The position numbers and the translations under genes are program-made. The notes below the pieces were generated by a model. The model had not been told where the DNA came from. It saw only the letters and a list, made by a program, of their open reading frames with translations, and did no database searches. From the NCBI GenBank assembly GCA_016869215.1, contig VGEP01000014.1:44251-108250 (forward strand): a stretch of DNA of 64,000 nucleotides, given 5' to 3'. How positions within the stretch are numbered: the first letter of the stretch is position 1; each line of letters opens with the position of its first letter. The DNA is from Alphaproteobacteria bacterium. GTDB lineage: Bacteria > Pseudomonadota > Alphaproteobacteria > Rhizobiales > Xanthobacteraceae. Shown one piece after another: positions 35,315 through 44,322 of this stretch.

Positions 35315-35390
35315 CCAGTGTCGCTTTGATTCGGAAGTTCGCTATGGAGCAAGCCGAAAATTAACGCGAACTTCCGAATCGCGACACTGG
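35315..35390. repeat. Long palindrome E2 (core GAAGTTCGC)
   Basis: Left arm CCAGTGTCGC-ttt-GATTCGGAAGTTCGC, right arm the exact complement without the ttt: GCGAACTTCCGAATC then GCGACACTGG. Arms of about 25 bp surround a 23-base AT-richer loop. It ends 28 bases before the ATG of the Gfo/Idh gene at 35419, so it lies in the 5' untranslated or promoter region of that operon. Confidence 0.75.
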
Positions 35391-35418
35391 CCCACCGTCC
35401 CATTCCCAAGGAAGAAAC

Positions 35419-36510
35419 GTGAAACAAATCGAAGCGGCAGTCATCGGCACCGGCTGGTGCGGCGGTATCCGTGCCGAGACGCTGTCGCGCTCCGCGCTTG
35501 TGGACAAGCTGCACATCTGCGAAATCCGGCCCGAGCGGCTCGCCGAGGTGAAGGCGCTGACCAAACCCGCGACCGCAACGCTCGATTATCAGGACATCGT
35601 CGGCAACGACAACATCTCGGTCGTCTATATCTCGACCACACCGGAGTCGAACCACTATCCTATCGCCCGCGACTGCCTGCGCGCCGGCAAGAACGTGCTG
35701 CTGGAGAAGCCGATCTCGCTGGAGCTGTGGGAGGCCGACGAGCTGATCACGCTCGCCAGGCGCAACAACGTGAAGTTCACTATCGGCTATTCGCAGCGGT
35801 TCAACCCCAAAGTCGCCTTCGCCAAGAAAAAGATCGAGGACGGCACGCTCGGCAAGGTCGTCTCCGTCCTCGTCAGCCGCCATATCACGCGCACACTCGG
35901 AACCAAGATCGGCAAGCGCGTTCGGCTGTCGCCGGTGGTGATGGAGTCCACCCACGATCTCGATTTCGTGTTCTGGCTCTTGGAGCCCGCGAAGCCCGTG
36001 CGGGTCTATTCGCAGGGCGCGTTCGGCTTCATGCAGCCGATCAACGGCAGCCACGACATCATGTTCACCACCGTCACCATGGACAACGGCGTCGTGGTGA
36101 TGATCGGCGGCGGCTGGAACCTGCCGCCGAGCTATCCGAACTACTGCTCGACCTGGATGGAGATCACCGGCACCGAGGGCGCGCTGATCCTCGACGACAC
36201 CGCGCGCGACCATTGGCTCAACACCGTGAAGGGCGGCCAGGTGTTCCCGATGTCGACCATGCCGGGCGAGCAGGTGAACGACGTGTTCGCCGGCCAGATG
36301 GGCCCGGAAACGCTGCATTTCCTCGAAGCCTGCATCCGCAACACACCGCCGATGGTGTCGGCGGAAAGCGCGCGCGCGGTGATGGAGGCCTACACGGCGG
36401 CGGACCTGTCCGCCGACAGAAACGAGCCGGTGGACCTGCCGCTGACCAACGAGACCATCGCGGCGGTTGCGGATTTCAAGGCCAGGATCAGGGCGGGAGA
36501 CAACAAGTGA
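35419..36510 (+). CDS. Gfo/Idh/MocA-family oxidoreductase
   Basis: NAD(P)-dependent dehydrogenase of 363 aa. The Rossmann motif AVIGTGWCGGIRAE is at about 6-19. The substrate-side Lys is in the family motif NVLLEKPISLELWE (about 93-106). The C-terminal alpha/beta domain contains the STHDLDFVFWLLE block. Members oxidise inositols, sugars or sugar acids. The start has AAGGAAGAAACGTG upstream. The stop overlaps the GTG of the next Gfo/Idh gene (GTGA), so the two are translated together, perhaps acting on successive positions of one polyol. Confidence 0.9.
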   Translation: MKQIEAAVIGTGWCGGIRAETLSRSALVDKLHICEIRPERLAEVKALTKPATATLDYQDIVGNDNISVVYISTTPESNHYPIARDCLRAGKNVLLEKPISLELWEADELITLARRNNVKFTIGYSQRFNPKVAFAKKKIEDGTLGKVVSVLVSRHITRTLGTKIGKRVRLSPVVMESTHDLDFVFWLLEPAKPVRVYSQGAFGFMQPINGSHDIMFTTVTMDNGVVVMIGGGWNLPPSYPNYCSTWMEITGTEGALILDDTARDHWLNTVKGGQVFPMSTMPGEQVNDVFAGQMGPETLHFLEACIRNTPPMVSAESARAVMEAYTAADLSADRNEPVDLPLTNETIAAVADFKARIRAGDNK

Positions 36511-37622
36511 GAACACAAGCTGCTGACATCGGCCTCGCCATCATCGGCGGCGGACGCGTCGGGCTGTTCCGCGGCGAGGTGGCGAACCGCCATCCGGCGG
36601 TGAAGTGGATCGGGCTCGCCGAGAAGAACCCGAACCGCGCCGGCGAAGTGGCGCCGAAAGTGGGCGCCGATTTCGTGACGCAGAGTCACGTCGAACTGCT
36701 GAAGCGGCCGGAGGTGACTGCGGCGATCATCGCCACCGACGAGCACCTGCACGTCGATCCGATCATGGCCGCGATCGAGCGCGGCATTCCGCTCTTGATC
36801 GAGAAGCCGCTCGCCACCGACCTCGCCCAGTCGGCCAAGGTCCTGAAAGCCATCAAGGACGCCAAGATTGACGCGGTCGTGGGCTACACCCAGCGCTTCC
36901 GCCGGAAGTGGCTCGCCGGCAAGGAGAAGGTCCGCACCGGCTCGCTCGGCGACGTCACGCTCGTGACCTCGCGCGCGTTCATGAACCGGCTGGTCGCGAT
37001 CGACAACTACAAGCGCACCGACGATCCGAAGACCATCTCGCCGATGGTGATCTCCGGCACGCACGCGCTCGACATGTGCATGTGGTACCTGGAGAAGAAG
37101 ACGCCGGTCGAATGCTACGCGCGCTCGGTCGACAAGGTGCTCGGCCCGCTCTACCAGGGCATCGACGCCACCGCCGGCATGATCATGATGTCGGACGGCA
37201 CCATCTACCATCTCAACATTTCCTGGGCGCTGCCCGTCACCTGGCCGGGCGCAGTCTATTCGCTCGAAGTCGGCATCACCGGCACCGACGGCGTTCTGAC
37301 CATCGACGACACCCACCGCGACATGGTGCTCGCCGTGTCGAAGCCGCAGAGCGAAGGCTACGCGCCGGACCAGTCGCGCCTGGTCGACTTCCTCGGCTCC
37401 TATCCGCCGGGCGACATGGCGCTGGGCGAGTTGCGCGGGCCGATGGCGGACGAGACCGTGTCCTGGCTCAACCGCGTGGCGCTCGGCCTGCCGACGCCGG
37501 CCGCGACCGTGGAAGAGGCGCACAAGAACCTGATGCTGACCAAGGCACTCGACCTGTCGGCCAAGCGCAAGCAGCCGGTAAAGCTGCCGCTCGATCCGGA
37601 GGAAGAGCTGCGGGCCGCTTGA
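36507..37622 (+). CDS. Gfo/Idh/MocA-family oxidoreductase (inositol 2-dehydrogenase-like)
   Basis: A 371-residue dehydrogenase, second of a coupled pair. NAD(P)-binding GLAIIGGGRVGLFRGE is at about 7-22. The catalytic Lys motif is PLLIEKPLATD (about 93-103), followed by YTQRFRRKW and later SGTHALDMCMWYLE. The GTG at 36507 overlaps the previous stop and has a GGGCGGGAG site upstream. Similar to inositol 2-dehydrogenase and glucose-fructose oxidoreductase branches. A Bug-type binding protein gene follows after 63 bases, which may supply the substrate. Confidence 0.9.
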   Translation: MRTQAADIGLAIIGGGRVGLFRGEVANRHPAVKWIGLAEKNPNRAGEVAPKVGADFVTQSHVELLKRPEVTAAIIATDEHLHVDPIMAAIERGIPLLIEKPLATDLAQSAKVLKAIKDAKIDAVVGYTQRFRRKWLAGKEKVRTGSLGDVTLVTSRAFMNRLVAIDNYKRTDDPKTISPMVISGTHALDMCMWYLEKKTPVECYARSVDKVLGPLYQGIDATAGMIMMSDGTIYHLNISWALPVTWPGAVYSLEVGITGTDGVLTIDDTHRDMVLAVSKPQSEGYAPDQSRLVDFLGSYPPGDMALGELRGPMADETVSWLNRVALGLPTPAATVEEAHKNLMLTKALDLSAKRKQPVKLPLDPEEELRAA

Positions 37623-37685
37623 ATTGCAGGGTTCGATCCGCCACGCTGACGCGCCCGCCCAAAGACCGGGTGCCCGGAGGACGTC

Positions 37686-38708
37686 ATGAAGAAGACTTTG
37701 ATTGCGCTTGTATTTTCGCTCGCCGCCGCCCTGCCCGCGCAGGCGCAGGCGCAGGAATCCGTCGCCGAATTCTACAAGGGCAAGACCGTCCGTATCGTCG
37801 TCGGCGTCGGCGTCGGCTCCGGCTACGACGTCAACGCCCGTCTGCTCGGTCGGCACATCGGCAAGCACATCCCCGGAAACCCGCAGGTGATCGTGCAGAA
37901 CCAGCCGGGCGCCGGTTCGCAAGCCATGACGAACCAGCTCTACGCCGCCGGGCCGTTCGACGGCACCGCGATCGGCGCGACCTTCAACGGCCTGCCGACG
38001 CTGCCGCTGCTGCAGCCCGGCCAGGCGCGCTTCGACCCGGTCAAGATCAACTGGGTGGGCTCGACCAACAGCGAAACCCAGGTGACTTACGTCTGGCACA
38101 CCGTGCCGATCCAAAAGTTCGACGACATCAAGACCAAAGAGACCATCATCGGCGCGCAGGCGCCGGGCTCGACGCAATACGACTATCCGGTATTGTCCAA
38201 CGCGCTGTTCGGGACGAAATTCAAGGTCATCACCGGCTATCAGGCGACGCCGAAGATTCATCTCGCGATGGAGAGCGGCGAGGTGCACGGAACCTGGGCG
38301 AACTGGTCGACGCTCAAGGCCATCGCCAGCCCGTGGATCACGGAAAAGAAGGTCCGCATCCTGGTGCAGTGGGGCCGCAAGCATCCGGAGATCGCCAGCG
38401 TTCCGACGATCGTCGAACAGGCCAAGACCGAAGCCGACCGGCAGGCGCTCGATCTCGCGATGGCGCGGCTGGAGTTCGGCCGGCCGTTCATGATGCCGCC
38501 CGGCGTGCCGGCCGACCGCGTCAACGCCATCCGCCGCGCCTTCGACGCCACCATGAAGGACAAGGACTTCCTGGCCGAGGCGGAGAAGCTCAAGATCGAA
38601 ATCAGTCCGCTGACCGGCGAACGCGTTGGCACGCTGATCGCGCAAATCTACAAGACGCCGGAGGCGACGGTCGCGCGCGTGCGCGACGCGATGGCGGTGA
38701 AGAAGTAA
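37686..38708 (+). CDS. Bug-family (TTT) periplasmic substrate-binding protein
   Basis: Tripartite-tricarboxylate-transporter-type receptor of 340 aa with a Sec signal peptide (about 1-23, MKKTLIALVFSLAAALPAQA). Bug signatures are VAEFYKGKTVRIVVGVGVGSGYD (about 28-50), the first-loop IVQNQPGAGSQAMTNQLY, and the late GVPADRVNAIRRAF. No TctA/TctB membrane gene is adjacent. Probably in one transcript with the two Gfo/Idh genes. Bug proteins bind carboxylates such as tricarboxylates, nicotinate or aromatic acids; the ligand here is unknown. Confidence 0.92.
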   Translation: MKKTLIALVFSLAAALPAQAQAQESVAEFYKGKTVRIVVGVGVGSGYDVNARLLGRHIGKHIPGNPQVIVQNQPGAGSQAMTNQLYAAGPFDGTAIGATFNGLPTLPLLQPGQARFDPVKINWVGSTNSETQVTYVWHTVPIQKFDDIKTKETIIGAQAPGSTQYDYPVLSNALFGTKFKVITGYQATPKIHLAMESGEVHGTWANWSTLKAIASPWITEKKVRILVQWGRKHPEIASVPTIVEQAKTEADRQALDLAMARLEFGRPFMMPPGVPADRVNAIRRAFDATMKDKDFLAEAEKLKIEISPLTGERVGTLIAQIYKTPEATVARVRDAMAVKK

Positions 38709-38733
38709 TTTGAAACTCGGCTGATTCACTGGG

Positions 38734-38840
38734 GTCATTCCGGGGCCGGCCGAAGGCCGGAACCCGGAATCCAGTGCCAAGAGCTCCGAACGTACCGCCC
38801 TGGATTCCGGGTCCCGCGCTTCTCGCGGTCCCGGAATGAC
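38734..38840. repeat. Palindromic intergenic repeat (family B, copy 1)
   Basis: A 107-base imperfect palindrome between two convergent genes. Outer arms GTCATTCCGG and CCGGAATGAC; inner arms CCCGGAATCCAG and CTGGATTCCGGG. A second copy lies at 41021-41136. It could also act as a bidirectional transcription barrier between the Bug and Ldh genes. Confidence 0.82.
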
Positions 38841-38848
38841 GGCAAAGG

Positions 38849-39922
38849 CTAACCCCGCTCCCGCAGCGGCGTGATCTTCAAGTCCGCCGCCAGTGCATCG
38901 AGCTGCGTCACGACCTCCGGAAACACCGGCACGCCATCGCGCAGCCGCTCGGCGCGGCGCGCGCGGCGCTGCTCGCCGGGAATGCGGATTTCATCGACGC
39001 CCGGCAATCGCGGCGAAGATTTCAGGTCGCGCAGGTGCCGGTCCACCTCGGCCTTGAACGCGGGAAGCGGCAGGAACCGCGACACGTCGAGCGCGATGAC
39101 AAAGTGCCCGGTGTTGCACGCGCTCTCGTCGTCGGCGTTGAAGTCGACCACCTCGCGGCCGAACGCCGCGCCGTTCAGCACGCCGGCGAGCACTCCGAGC
39201 ACCAGCGCAAGCCCCGAGCCTTTGTGGCCGCCGATCGGCATCAGCAGGCCTTCGGCGCTGCGGTCGGGATCGGTCAGCGGCTTGCCGGCCTTGGCGTCGA
39301 TCATCCAGCCATCCGGCATCGGCTTGTTCTGAAGCTTGTAGGCTTTGACCGTGCCGTAGGACACGACCGTGGTGGCGATGTCGAGCACGATCGGCGCCTC
39401 GTCACCGGCCGGCACGGCAATCGCGATGGGATTGGTGCTCAGCAGGCTTTCGGCCGCGCCCCAGGCCGGCATGTGGTTGGCGTTGGCCACCGCCGAGTAG
39501 ATGCCGATCATGTCGTGCGGCAGCGTCATCGCGGCGTAAGTGCCGGCCGCGCCCGCGTGATTGCTGCGCCGCGCGCCGACCCAGGCGATGCCGGTGTCTT
39601 TCGCGAGTACAATCGCCGTATCGGCGGCGCGCTGCATCACCAGATGGCCCATGCCGTTATCGCCGTCGACGATTGCCGTCGCCGGCGCGGTCTTCTCGAC
39701 CGTGACGTTCGCCTTCGGATTGACGCCGCCGGCCCTGATGCGTCGGACATACTGCGGCAGGCGGAATACGCCATGCGCGTCGGCGCCGGCCAAGTCCGCC
39801 TCAAGCATCAGCTCGGCGATCTTCGCCGCGTCGGCGTTTGGCACGCCGACCGCAGTCATCGCATCCTTGATGAAGGCCGCGATCGCCTTTGCGGCGACCC
39901 GCGCGCCCTGCGCCTCCGCCAT
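38849..39922 (-). CDS. Ldh-family oxidoreductase (malate/L-lactate dehydrogenase type)
   Basis: A 357-residue NAD(P)-dependent dehydrogenase of the non-Rossmann YlbC/YbiC/ComC family, which reduces or oxidises 2-oxo or 2-hydroxy acids and cyclic imines. Signatures are ADLAGADAHGVFRLPQYV (about 48-65), VGARRSNHAGAAGTYA (about 116-131) and LLMPIGGHKGSGLALVL (about 226-242). The gene abuts the stop of the ACMSD-like gene with no gap, so the two are in one operon and may act in the same pathway. Confidence 0.9.
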   Translation of the reverse strand: MAEAQGARVAAKAIAAFIKDAMTAVGVPNADAAKIAELMLEADLAGADAHGVFRLPQYVRRIRAGGVNPKANVTVEKTAPATAIVDGDNGMGHLVMQRAADTAIVLAKDTGIAWVGARRSNHAGAAGTYAAMTLPHDMIGIYSAVANANHMPAWGAAESLLSTNPIAIAVPAGDEAPIVLDIATTVVSYGTVKAYKLQNKPMPDGWMIDAKAGKPLTDPDRSAEGLLMPIGGHKGSGLALVLGVLAGVLNGAAFGREVVDFNADDESACNTGHFVIALDVSRFLPLPAFKAEVDRHLRDLKSSPRLPGVDEIRIPGEQRRARRAERLRDGVPVFPEVVTQLDALAADLKITPLRERG

Positions 39923-40927
39923 TTACTTCACGCCCGCGAGCAGCTTCTGCACCAGCCCGTTGAGCATCGTCACCTTGTCGAGCTCGCCGCAGGACAGCGC
40001 CTTGACCTGCCGGGCGCATTCGAAGGTGCCCATGTCGTAGGGGTAGTCGCTGCCGAGGATCACCTTGTCGGCGCCCCACTCCTTCACCAGGAACTCGAGC
40101 TGCGGCTTGGAGTGCAGGATGGTGTCCCAATAGAACGTGCGGATGGTCTCGGCCGGCGGAACCTTGAGGTTCACCTTCGGCTCCGGGCGCACATGCCAGC
40201 CATGCTGCCAGCGGCCCGCCTGATACGGCGTGAAGCCGCCGCCGTGCACCATGTAGAAGCGGATATTCGGGAAGCGCTCGATCACGCCGCCGAACACCAG
40301 CGAGGCCGCGGCAATCGTGGTGTCGAGCGGATTGCCGATCAGGTTATTAAGGTAATACTTCCTCAGCCGGTCGGCGCCGGCGACGTTGTTCGGGTGCACC
40401 ATGCAGAACGCGTTGTGCGCGTTCGCGACCTGCCACACCGGCTCGAACTCAGGCTCGTCGAGATTCTTGCCGTTGATGTTGGAGCCGATCTGCATGCCCT
40501 TGAGGCCGAGCTTTCCGATCGCGCGTTCCAGCTCGTCGGCCGCGGCCTTCGGCGCCTGCATCGGCAGCGTGGCGATGCCGTAGAAGCTCCTGGGAAAGTC
40601 GCGGACGTGCTTGGCGATCTGGTCGTTCTGGATCGTGCAGGCCGCCGTCGTCATCCCGGCATCCTGGTTGTACATGAAGGTCTGCGGCGTGTTCGACAGC
40701 ACCTGCATGTCGACGTCGGACGCCTTCATGTCCTTCAGCCGCTGTTCGATGTCGAAGCCGCCGCGCGGCAATGGCCGGTACGGCACGCCCGCGACCGTCC
40801 ATTCGAACACATCTTTCTCGATCTCTTTGAGCGCGGACGCGACCTTCGGGGTCTCCTTGTTGAGGAGATTCATCGTCTCCTCGGTGCAGATGTGCGCGTG
40901 CGCGTCGATCGAAAGCGGATTGGGCAT
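39923..40927 (-). CDS. Amidohydrolase family protein (ACMSD-like decarboxylase)
   Basis: Metal-dependent TIM-barrel enzyme of 334 aa in the aminocarboxymuconate-semialdehyde decarboxylase family, which also includes nonoxidative aromatic decarboxylases. Metal motif DAHAHICTEE (about 8-17), the His in FYMVHGGGFTPYQAGRW (about 222-238) and the metal Asp in VILGSDYPYDMG (about 289-300) are visible. Encoded between an Ldh-family gene and ring dioxygenase genes, it probably decarboxylates or opens a ring-cleavage product. Confidence 0.88.
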   Translation of the reverse strand: MPNPLSIDAHAHICTEETMNLLNKETPKVASALKEIEKDVFEWTVAGVPYRPLPRGGFDIEQRLKDMKASDVDMQVLSNTPQTFMYNQDAGMTTAACTIQNDQIAKHVRDFPRSFYGIATLPMQAPKAAADELERAIGKLGLKGMQIGSNINGKNLDEPEFEPVWQVANAHNAFCMVHPNNVAGADRLRKYYLNNLIGNPLDTTIAAASLVFGGVIERFPNIRFYMVHGGGFTPYQAGRWQHGWHVRPEPKVNLKVPPAETIRTFYWDTILHSKPQLEFLVKEWGADKVILGSDYPYDMGTFECARQVKALSCGELDKVTMLNGLVQKLLAGVK

Positions 40928-41020
40928 TTCACCCCCTCATTATGGGAAAGCCGGGCTGGCCCCGGCGGTTCATTGCTGACGATTAGCAAGCCGCCGATGA
41001 CGGGCACAAGCCCATCCGCG

Positions 41021-41136
41021 GTCATTCCGGAGCGCCGCGCGGCGGCAAACCCGGAATCCAGGGGCATGAAGGCGTAGGCCTGAAGACCTGGCTCTGGATT
41101 CCGGGTTCGTGCGCTACGCGCACGCCCCGGAATGAC
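41021..41136. repeat. Palindromic intergenic repeat (family B, copy 2)
   Basis: A 116-base palindrome with outer arms GTCATTCCGG / CCGGAATGAC and inner arms AACCCGGAATCCAG / CTGGATTCCGGGTT. It fills about half of the 225-base gap between the ACMSD-like gene and the dioxygenase beta gene. Confidence 0.82.
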
Positions 41137-41152
41137 CGTGGGGCGAAACTGC

Positions 41153-41662
41153 CTAAAGCAGGAAACTCACCGCGCCCATGGCGCCGAGCTCTTCGGCGTC
41201 CAGGATCGCGCGGCGCTCGTGAATTTTCAGCCCGGCGTCGGTCAGCTTGAACTTGTGGCGGTAGCACCCGACGAACAGCCGCGGCACGGTCTCGTTCCGG
41301 CGGTAGCGGTAGATTGCGAAATTGGCGCTCACCAGGATCAGGTCGCCTTCGGTGCCCGTGATCCGCACATTGGAAATCATCCGCCGGGTGCGCGAGGGCG
41401 GAAACTCGGCATGGCAGTTCGGGTCCTTCAGCCGGATGATCCGCTCGCGCAGCCGCACGATGTCGTCGGCGACCGTGAACAGCGTGAAGCGATGATCGCC
41501 CTCCGGCTTGTCGTTGGGCGGCACGTAGTACGACGCGTCGTCGGTCAGCAGCCCGAGCCAATCGTCGAGCTTCCAGCGATCGAGCAGGTCCGCCTCGTGA
41601 TAGAGGAAGTCCTCGACCTCGTCGCGGGTGACCGTCGAAGCATGATCGATCGGCTTGGTCAT
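41153..41662 (-). CDS. Aromatic-ring-hydroxylating dioxygenase beta subunit
   Basis: A 169-residue SnoaL/NTF2-fold structural subunit. Typical features are DEVEDFLYHEADLLDRWKLD (about 12-31), the WLGLLTDDASYYVPPN block and a C-terminal LKIHERRAILDAEEL. The beta subunit stabilises the alpha3beta3 oxygenase and has no catalytic metal. The start overlaps the alpha-subunit stop at ATGA, so alpha and beta are co-translated in the order alpha then beta. Confidence 0.92.
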   Translation of the reverse strand: MTKPIDHASTVTRDEVEDFLYHEADLLDRWKLDDWLGLLTDDASYYVPPNDKPEGDHRFTLFTVADDIVRLRERIIRLKDPNCHAEFPPSRTRRMISNVRITGTEGDLILVSANFAIYRYRRNETVPRLFVGCYRHKFKLTDAGLKIHERRAILDAEELGAMGAVSFLL

Positions 41663-42975
41663 GCCGGCGCTCCGCTCATCATCGAATCCCACTTGCGCCA
41701 GAACACGCGCAGGTGCCCTTCGTCGGTCGCAAGCTGCTCCTGGCTGTTGCCCATGCCGCGCGACAGGTCGGTCCACGGCACCTCGCGCCAAGCCGCGTAG
41801 CCCTGCTGCGCCAGCTCCAGCGCCGCGACGTCGTCGGGCGTGGCGAAACCGCCGGGACCGTAGAAGGTGAGGAACGCGTGCAGCCGGCGCGCACGCTGCG
41901 CCTCGGTCTCCTCCACCGGGCCGAGCGCCCAAGCGGTGACCTTCATCAGGTTCGGCGCGACCGGCGTGAAGTTGCGCACCGTCACCGACGAGCCGTCGTT
42001 GATGACGAGATTGGGAAAGATGCAGAGGTTGCGGTTGGTGTCCGCGACGCGCGCGGCGCGGGCCTCGCCGAGCCGCTCGACCAGCTCGTTGCGGATCGCG
42101 TCGATGTCGGCCTTGGCGTCCTCGCCGTAGACCGAAATCCAGCGTGCCACCGGGCGGCCGCGGTAGTTCGGATTGTCGGTCGTCAGATGCCCGTTGCCGA
42201 GGTCCTTGCCGAAGCCTTTGGTCGGCAGCATGTGCCCCTTGGCCGGCGTGACGTTGACGCCGGAGTTACGCATGTAGTTGAGCCAGGTCGCATGCGTGGA
42301 GACGAGGTGGTAGTCGTCAACGCTGTTCTCGACCAGGAGCTTCCAGTTCGCCTTCATGTCGTATTCCTGCACACCGGAGATGATCTCCATGCGGCCCGAC
42401 GGCGACTGGTCGACGACGAGATCGATGTAGTCCTTCGCTCCCGCCAGATACGTGTGCAGGTCCGGCGCGTCGGGATCGAGATTGGCGAAGTAGAAGTCCT
42501 TGTAGTGCTCAAGCCGCGGCACCGGCACGAGGCCCATGCCCTTCTTGTTGAAGTTCGGCGGATAGGCGTCGTCGCCAGGAATGCCTTTGATCGAACCGTC
42601 AGTGTTGTACGACCAGCCGTGATAAATGCAGTAGAATTGCCGCGTGTTGCCCTCGCGCTCGCGGCACACGACCGCGCCGCGGTGGCGGCACACGTTGAAC
42701 AGCGCGCGCACGTTGCCTTGCCGGTCGCGGCAGAAGATCACCGGCCGGCCGGCCACATGGCGGGTGCGGAAGTCACCCGGATTGCGGATTTCCGAGGCGT
42801 GGCCGACGTAGATCCAGCACTTGTCGAAGATTGCGCGGTTTTCCTGTTCCAGGATGTCCGGCTCGACGAACACCTTGCGATGGACCTGGAACGTCAGGTT
42901 CTCCAGGTCCTCGACCACCAGCTTGCCGTCGTACGAGCCGTTCGAACGGCCGTTTTGCGTGGGCTTGTCGAGCAT
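41659..42975 (-). CDS. Aromatic-ring-hydroxylating dioxygenase alpha subunit (Rieske)
   Basis: Catalytic subunit of 438 aa. The Rieske [2Fe-2S] site is Cys96-x-His98 (CRHRG) and Cys116-x2-His119 (CIYHGW). The mononuclear iron site has His223 and His228 in DDYHLVSTH. The enzyme adds O2 to an aromatic ring or demethylates a substrate. ATG 42975 follows GGAG at 8 bases. The Rieske ferredoxin encoded at 46792 is a likely electron donor; no flavin reductase is seen in the window. A third Gfo/Idh gene lies upstream on the same strand. Confidence 0.93.
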   Translation of the reverse strand: MLDKPTQNGRSNGSYDGKLVVEDLENLTFQVHRKVFVEPDILEQENRAIFDKCWIYVGHASEIRNPGDFRTRHVAGRPVIFCRDRQGNVRALFNVCRHRGAVVCREREGNTRQFYCIYHGWSYNTDGSIKGIPGDDAYPPNFNKKGMGLVPVPRLEHYKDFYFANLDPDAPDLHTYLAGAKDYIDLVVDQSPSGRMEIISGVQEYDMKANWKLLVENSVDDYHLVSTHATWLNYMRNSGVNVTPAKGHMLPTKGFGKDLGNGHLTTDNPNYRGRPVARWISVYGEDAKADIDAIRNELVERLGEARAARVADTNRNLCIFPNLVINDGSSVTVRNFTPVAPNLMKVTAWALGPVEETEAQRARRLHAFLTFYGPGGFATPDDVAALELAQQGYAAWREVPWTDLSRGMGNSQEQLATDEGHLRVFWRKWDSMMSGAPA

Positions 42976-43034
42976 TTTGCGGGCTCCAGCGGTCAGACGC
43001 GCGGGCGGCGCCGGGAATTCGCGTTTCTGTACAT

Positions 43035-44231
43035 CTAGCCCGGAGACCCGTCCACCGCCACCTGATGTTCCAGCATGACCTCCCGCCCCTCGCGCGTGGA
43101 TTGCAGGATTGCCAGCGCCACCTCCAGCGTGGCCTTGCCCCAGCGGCCGTCGTGCACCGGCCGCCGCCCGAACCGGATCGCAGCGCGCATGTCGTCCAGC
43201 GCCTCGCGGCGGCCGGGCATGCCCTCGCCGCGCTCGATCGGGACCTCGCGCATGCCGCCCTGGCCGTAGATCGTGACCCCGTCCGCCGAGGCGCGCAGAT
43301 CGCCGCGCGCGCATGTGGCGATGGTGATGCCGAAATGCGGCTGGTGCGGCGGCATGGCGGCGCTGCCCGATCCGTAGGCAAAGGTCTCGGTGCGGCTCCT
43401 GGTCTCGTCGTCGACATGCGCCAGCGCCCGGCGGGCCGCGCCATGATCGATGGCCTTCGGCGCGCCGCGCTCGCCGATGCCGAAATGCCATTCGTCGGCG
43501 TCGAAATGATCGTAGCCGCTGTAGACCAGCGACGCCGCCACGCCGCCCTCAAACTGCAAGAGCGCCGCGCAGCTTCCCTCCGTCGGGCGCGCGGAGTCGA
43601 GCACGCTGGCGCTCGCCCGCACGCTGCGCACAAGGCCGCCGGCGAGCAACCGCACGGTGTCGATCTGGTGCGGCACCTGGTTGAACAGGATGCCGCCGCC
43701 CTTCGCCGTGTCGAGTTCTTCGGGACGGCGCGGGCGGTACAGGAAATTCGTGTAGTTGAAGGAATGGATCATTCCGAGCGGCCCAAGCTCGCCGCCCGCG
43801 ATGATCCGCCGCATCAGCCGCACGTTCGGGTCGAATGCGTGCGTGTGCCCGACGATCAGCGTGACCTTGCGGCGCTCGGCCGCTTCGACAATCGCGTCGC
43901 AGTCGCCAAGCGTGAGCGCCATCGGCTTTTCCAGGATGACATGCTTGCCGTGCTGGGCAGCAAGGACTGCGTGCTCGCGGTGAAACTGGTGCGGGGTGGC
44001 GATATAGACCGCCTCAACAGCCGGGTCGGCGACCAGCATCGAGACGTCGGAATAGGCCCGCGCGTTGTGGTCGCGGGCGAAGGCCTCGCGCGGGGCGGCG
44101 TGCGGGTCGGCGGCCGCGCGCAGGCTGTAGCCCGGATGGGCCGCCGCGGCGTGGACCATGACGGCGCCGGCCATGCCGAGGCCGGCGATTCCGAGGCCGA
44201 TGGGTGCGTTTTCAGCGCCATTCTGGGTCAT
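43035..44231 (-). CDS. Gfo/Idh/MocA-family oxidoreductase
   Basis: A 398-residue NAD(P)-dependent dehydrogenase with a Rossmann start (GLGIAGLGMAGAVMVHAA, about 12-29), the Lys motif KHVILEKPMALTLGD (about 94-108) and FNQVPHQIDTVRLLAGG (about 180-196). It is closest in plan to 4,5-dihydroxyphthalate dehydrogenase and similar cis-diol or sugar dehydrogenases. It lies 59 bases upstream of the dioxygenase alpha gene on the same strand, so it may oxidise the cis-diol made by that oxygenase. Confidence 0.88.
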   Translation of the reverse strand: MTQNGAENAPIGLGIAGLGMAGAVMVHAAAAHPGYSLRAAADPHAAPREAFARDHNARAYSDVSMLVADPAVEAVYIATPHQFHREHAVLAAQHGKHVILEKPMALTLGDCDAIVEAAERRKVTLIVGHTHAFDPNVRLMRRIIAGGELGPLGMIHSFNYTNFLYRPRRPEELDTAKGGGILFNQVPHQIDTVRLLAGGLVRSVRASASVLDSARPTEGSCAALLQFEGGVAASLVYSGYDHFDADEWHFGIGERGAPKAIDHGAARRALAHVDDETRSRTETFAYGSGSAAMPPHQPHFGITIATCARGDLRASADGVTIYGQGGMREVPIERGEGMPGRREALDDMRAAIRFGRRPVHDGRWGKATLEVALAILQSTREGREVMLEHQVAVDGSPG

Positions 44232-44322
44232 TGCAGGTTGCCGCCGTCGCCGGTATTCCTAAAATCCATCCGCAGCTTACCCGCCCTAGCTTATCCGCCA
44301 TCCTTGGAAAGCCCTAGCCGAC

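Noticed and set aside
36390..38780. Minus-strand frame of about 800 codons opposite the Gfo/Idh and Bug genes
   Set aside because: Shadow frame: His/Arg/Asp-rich with no domain, opposite genes with firm families.
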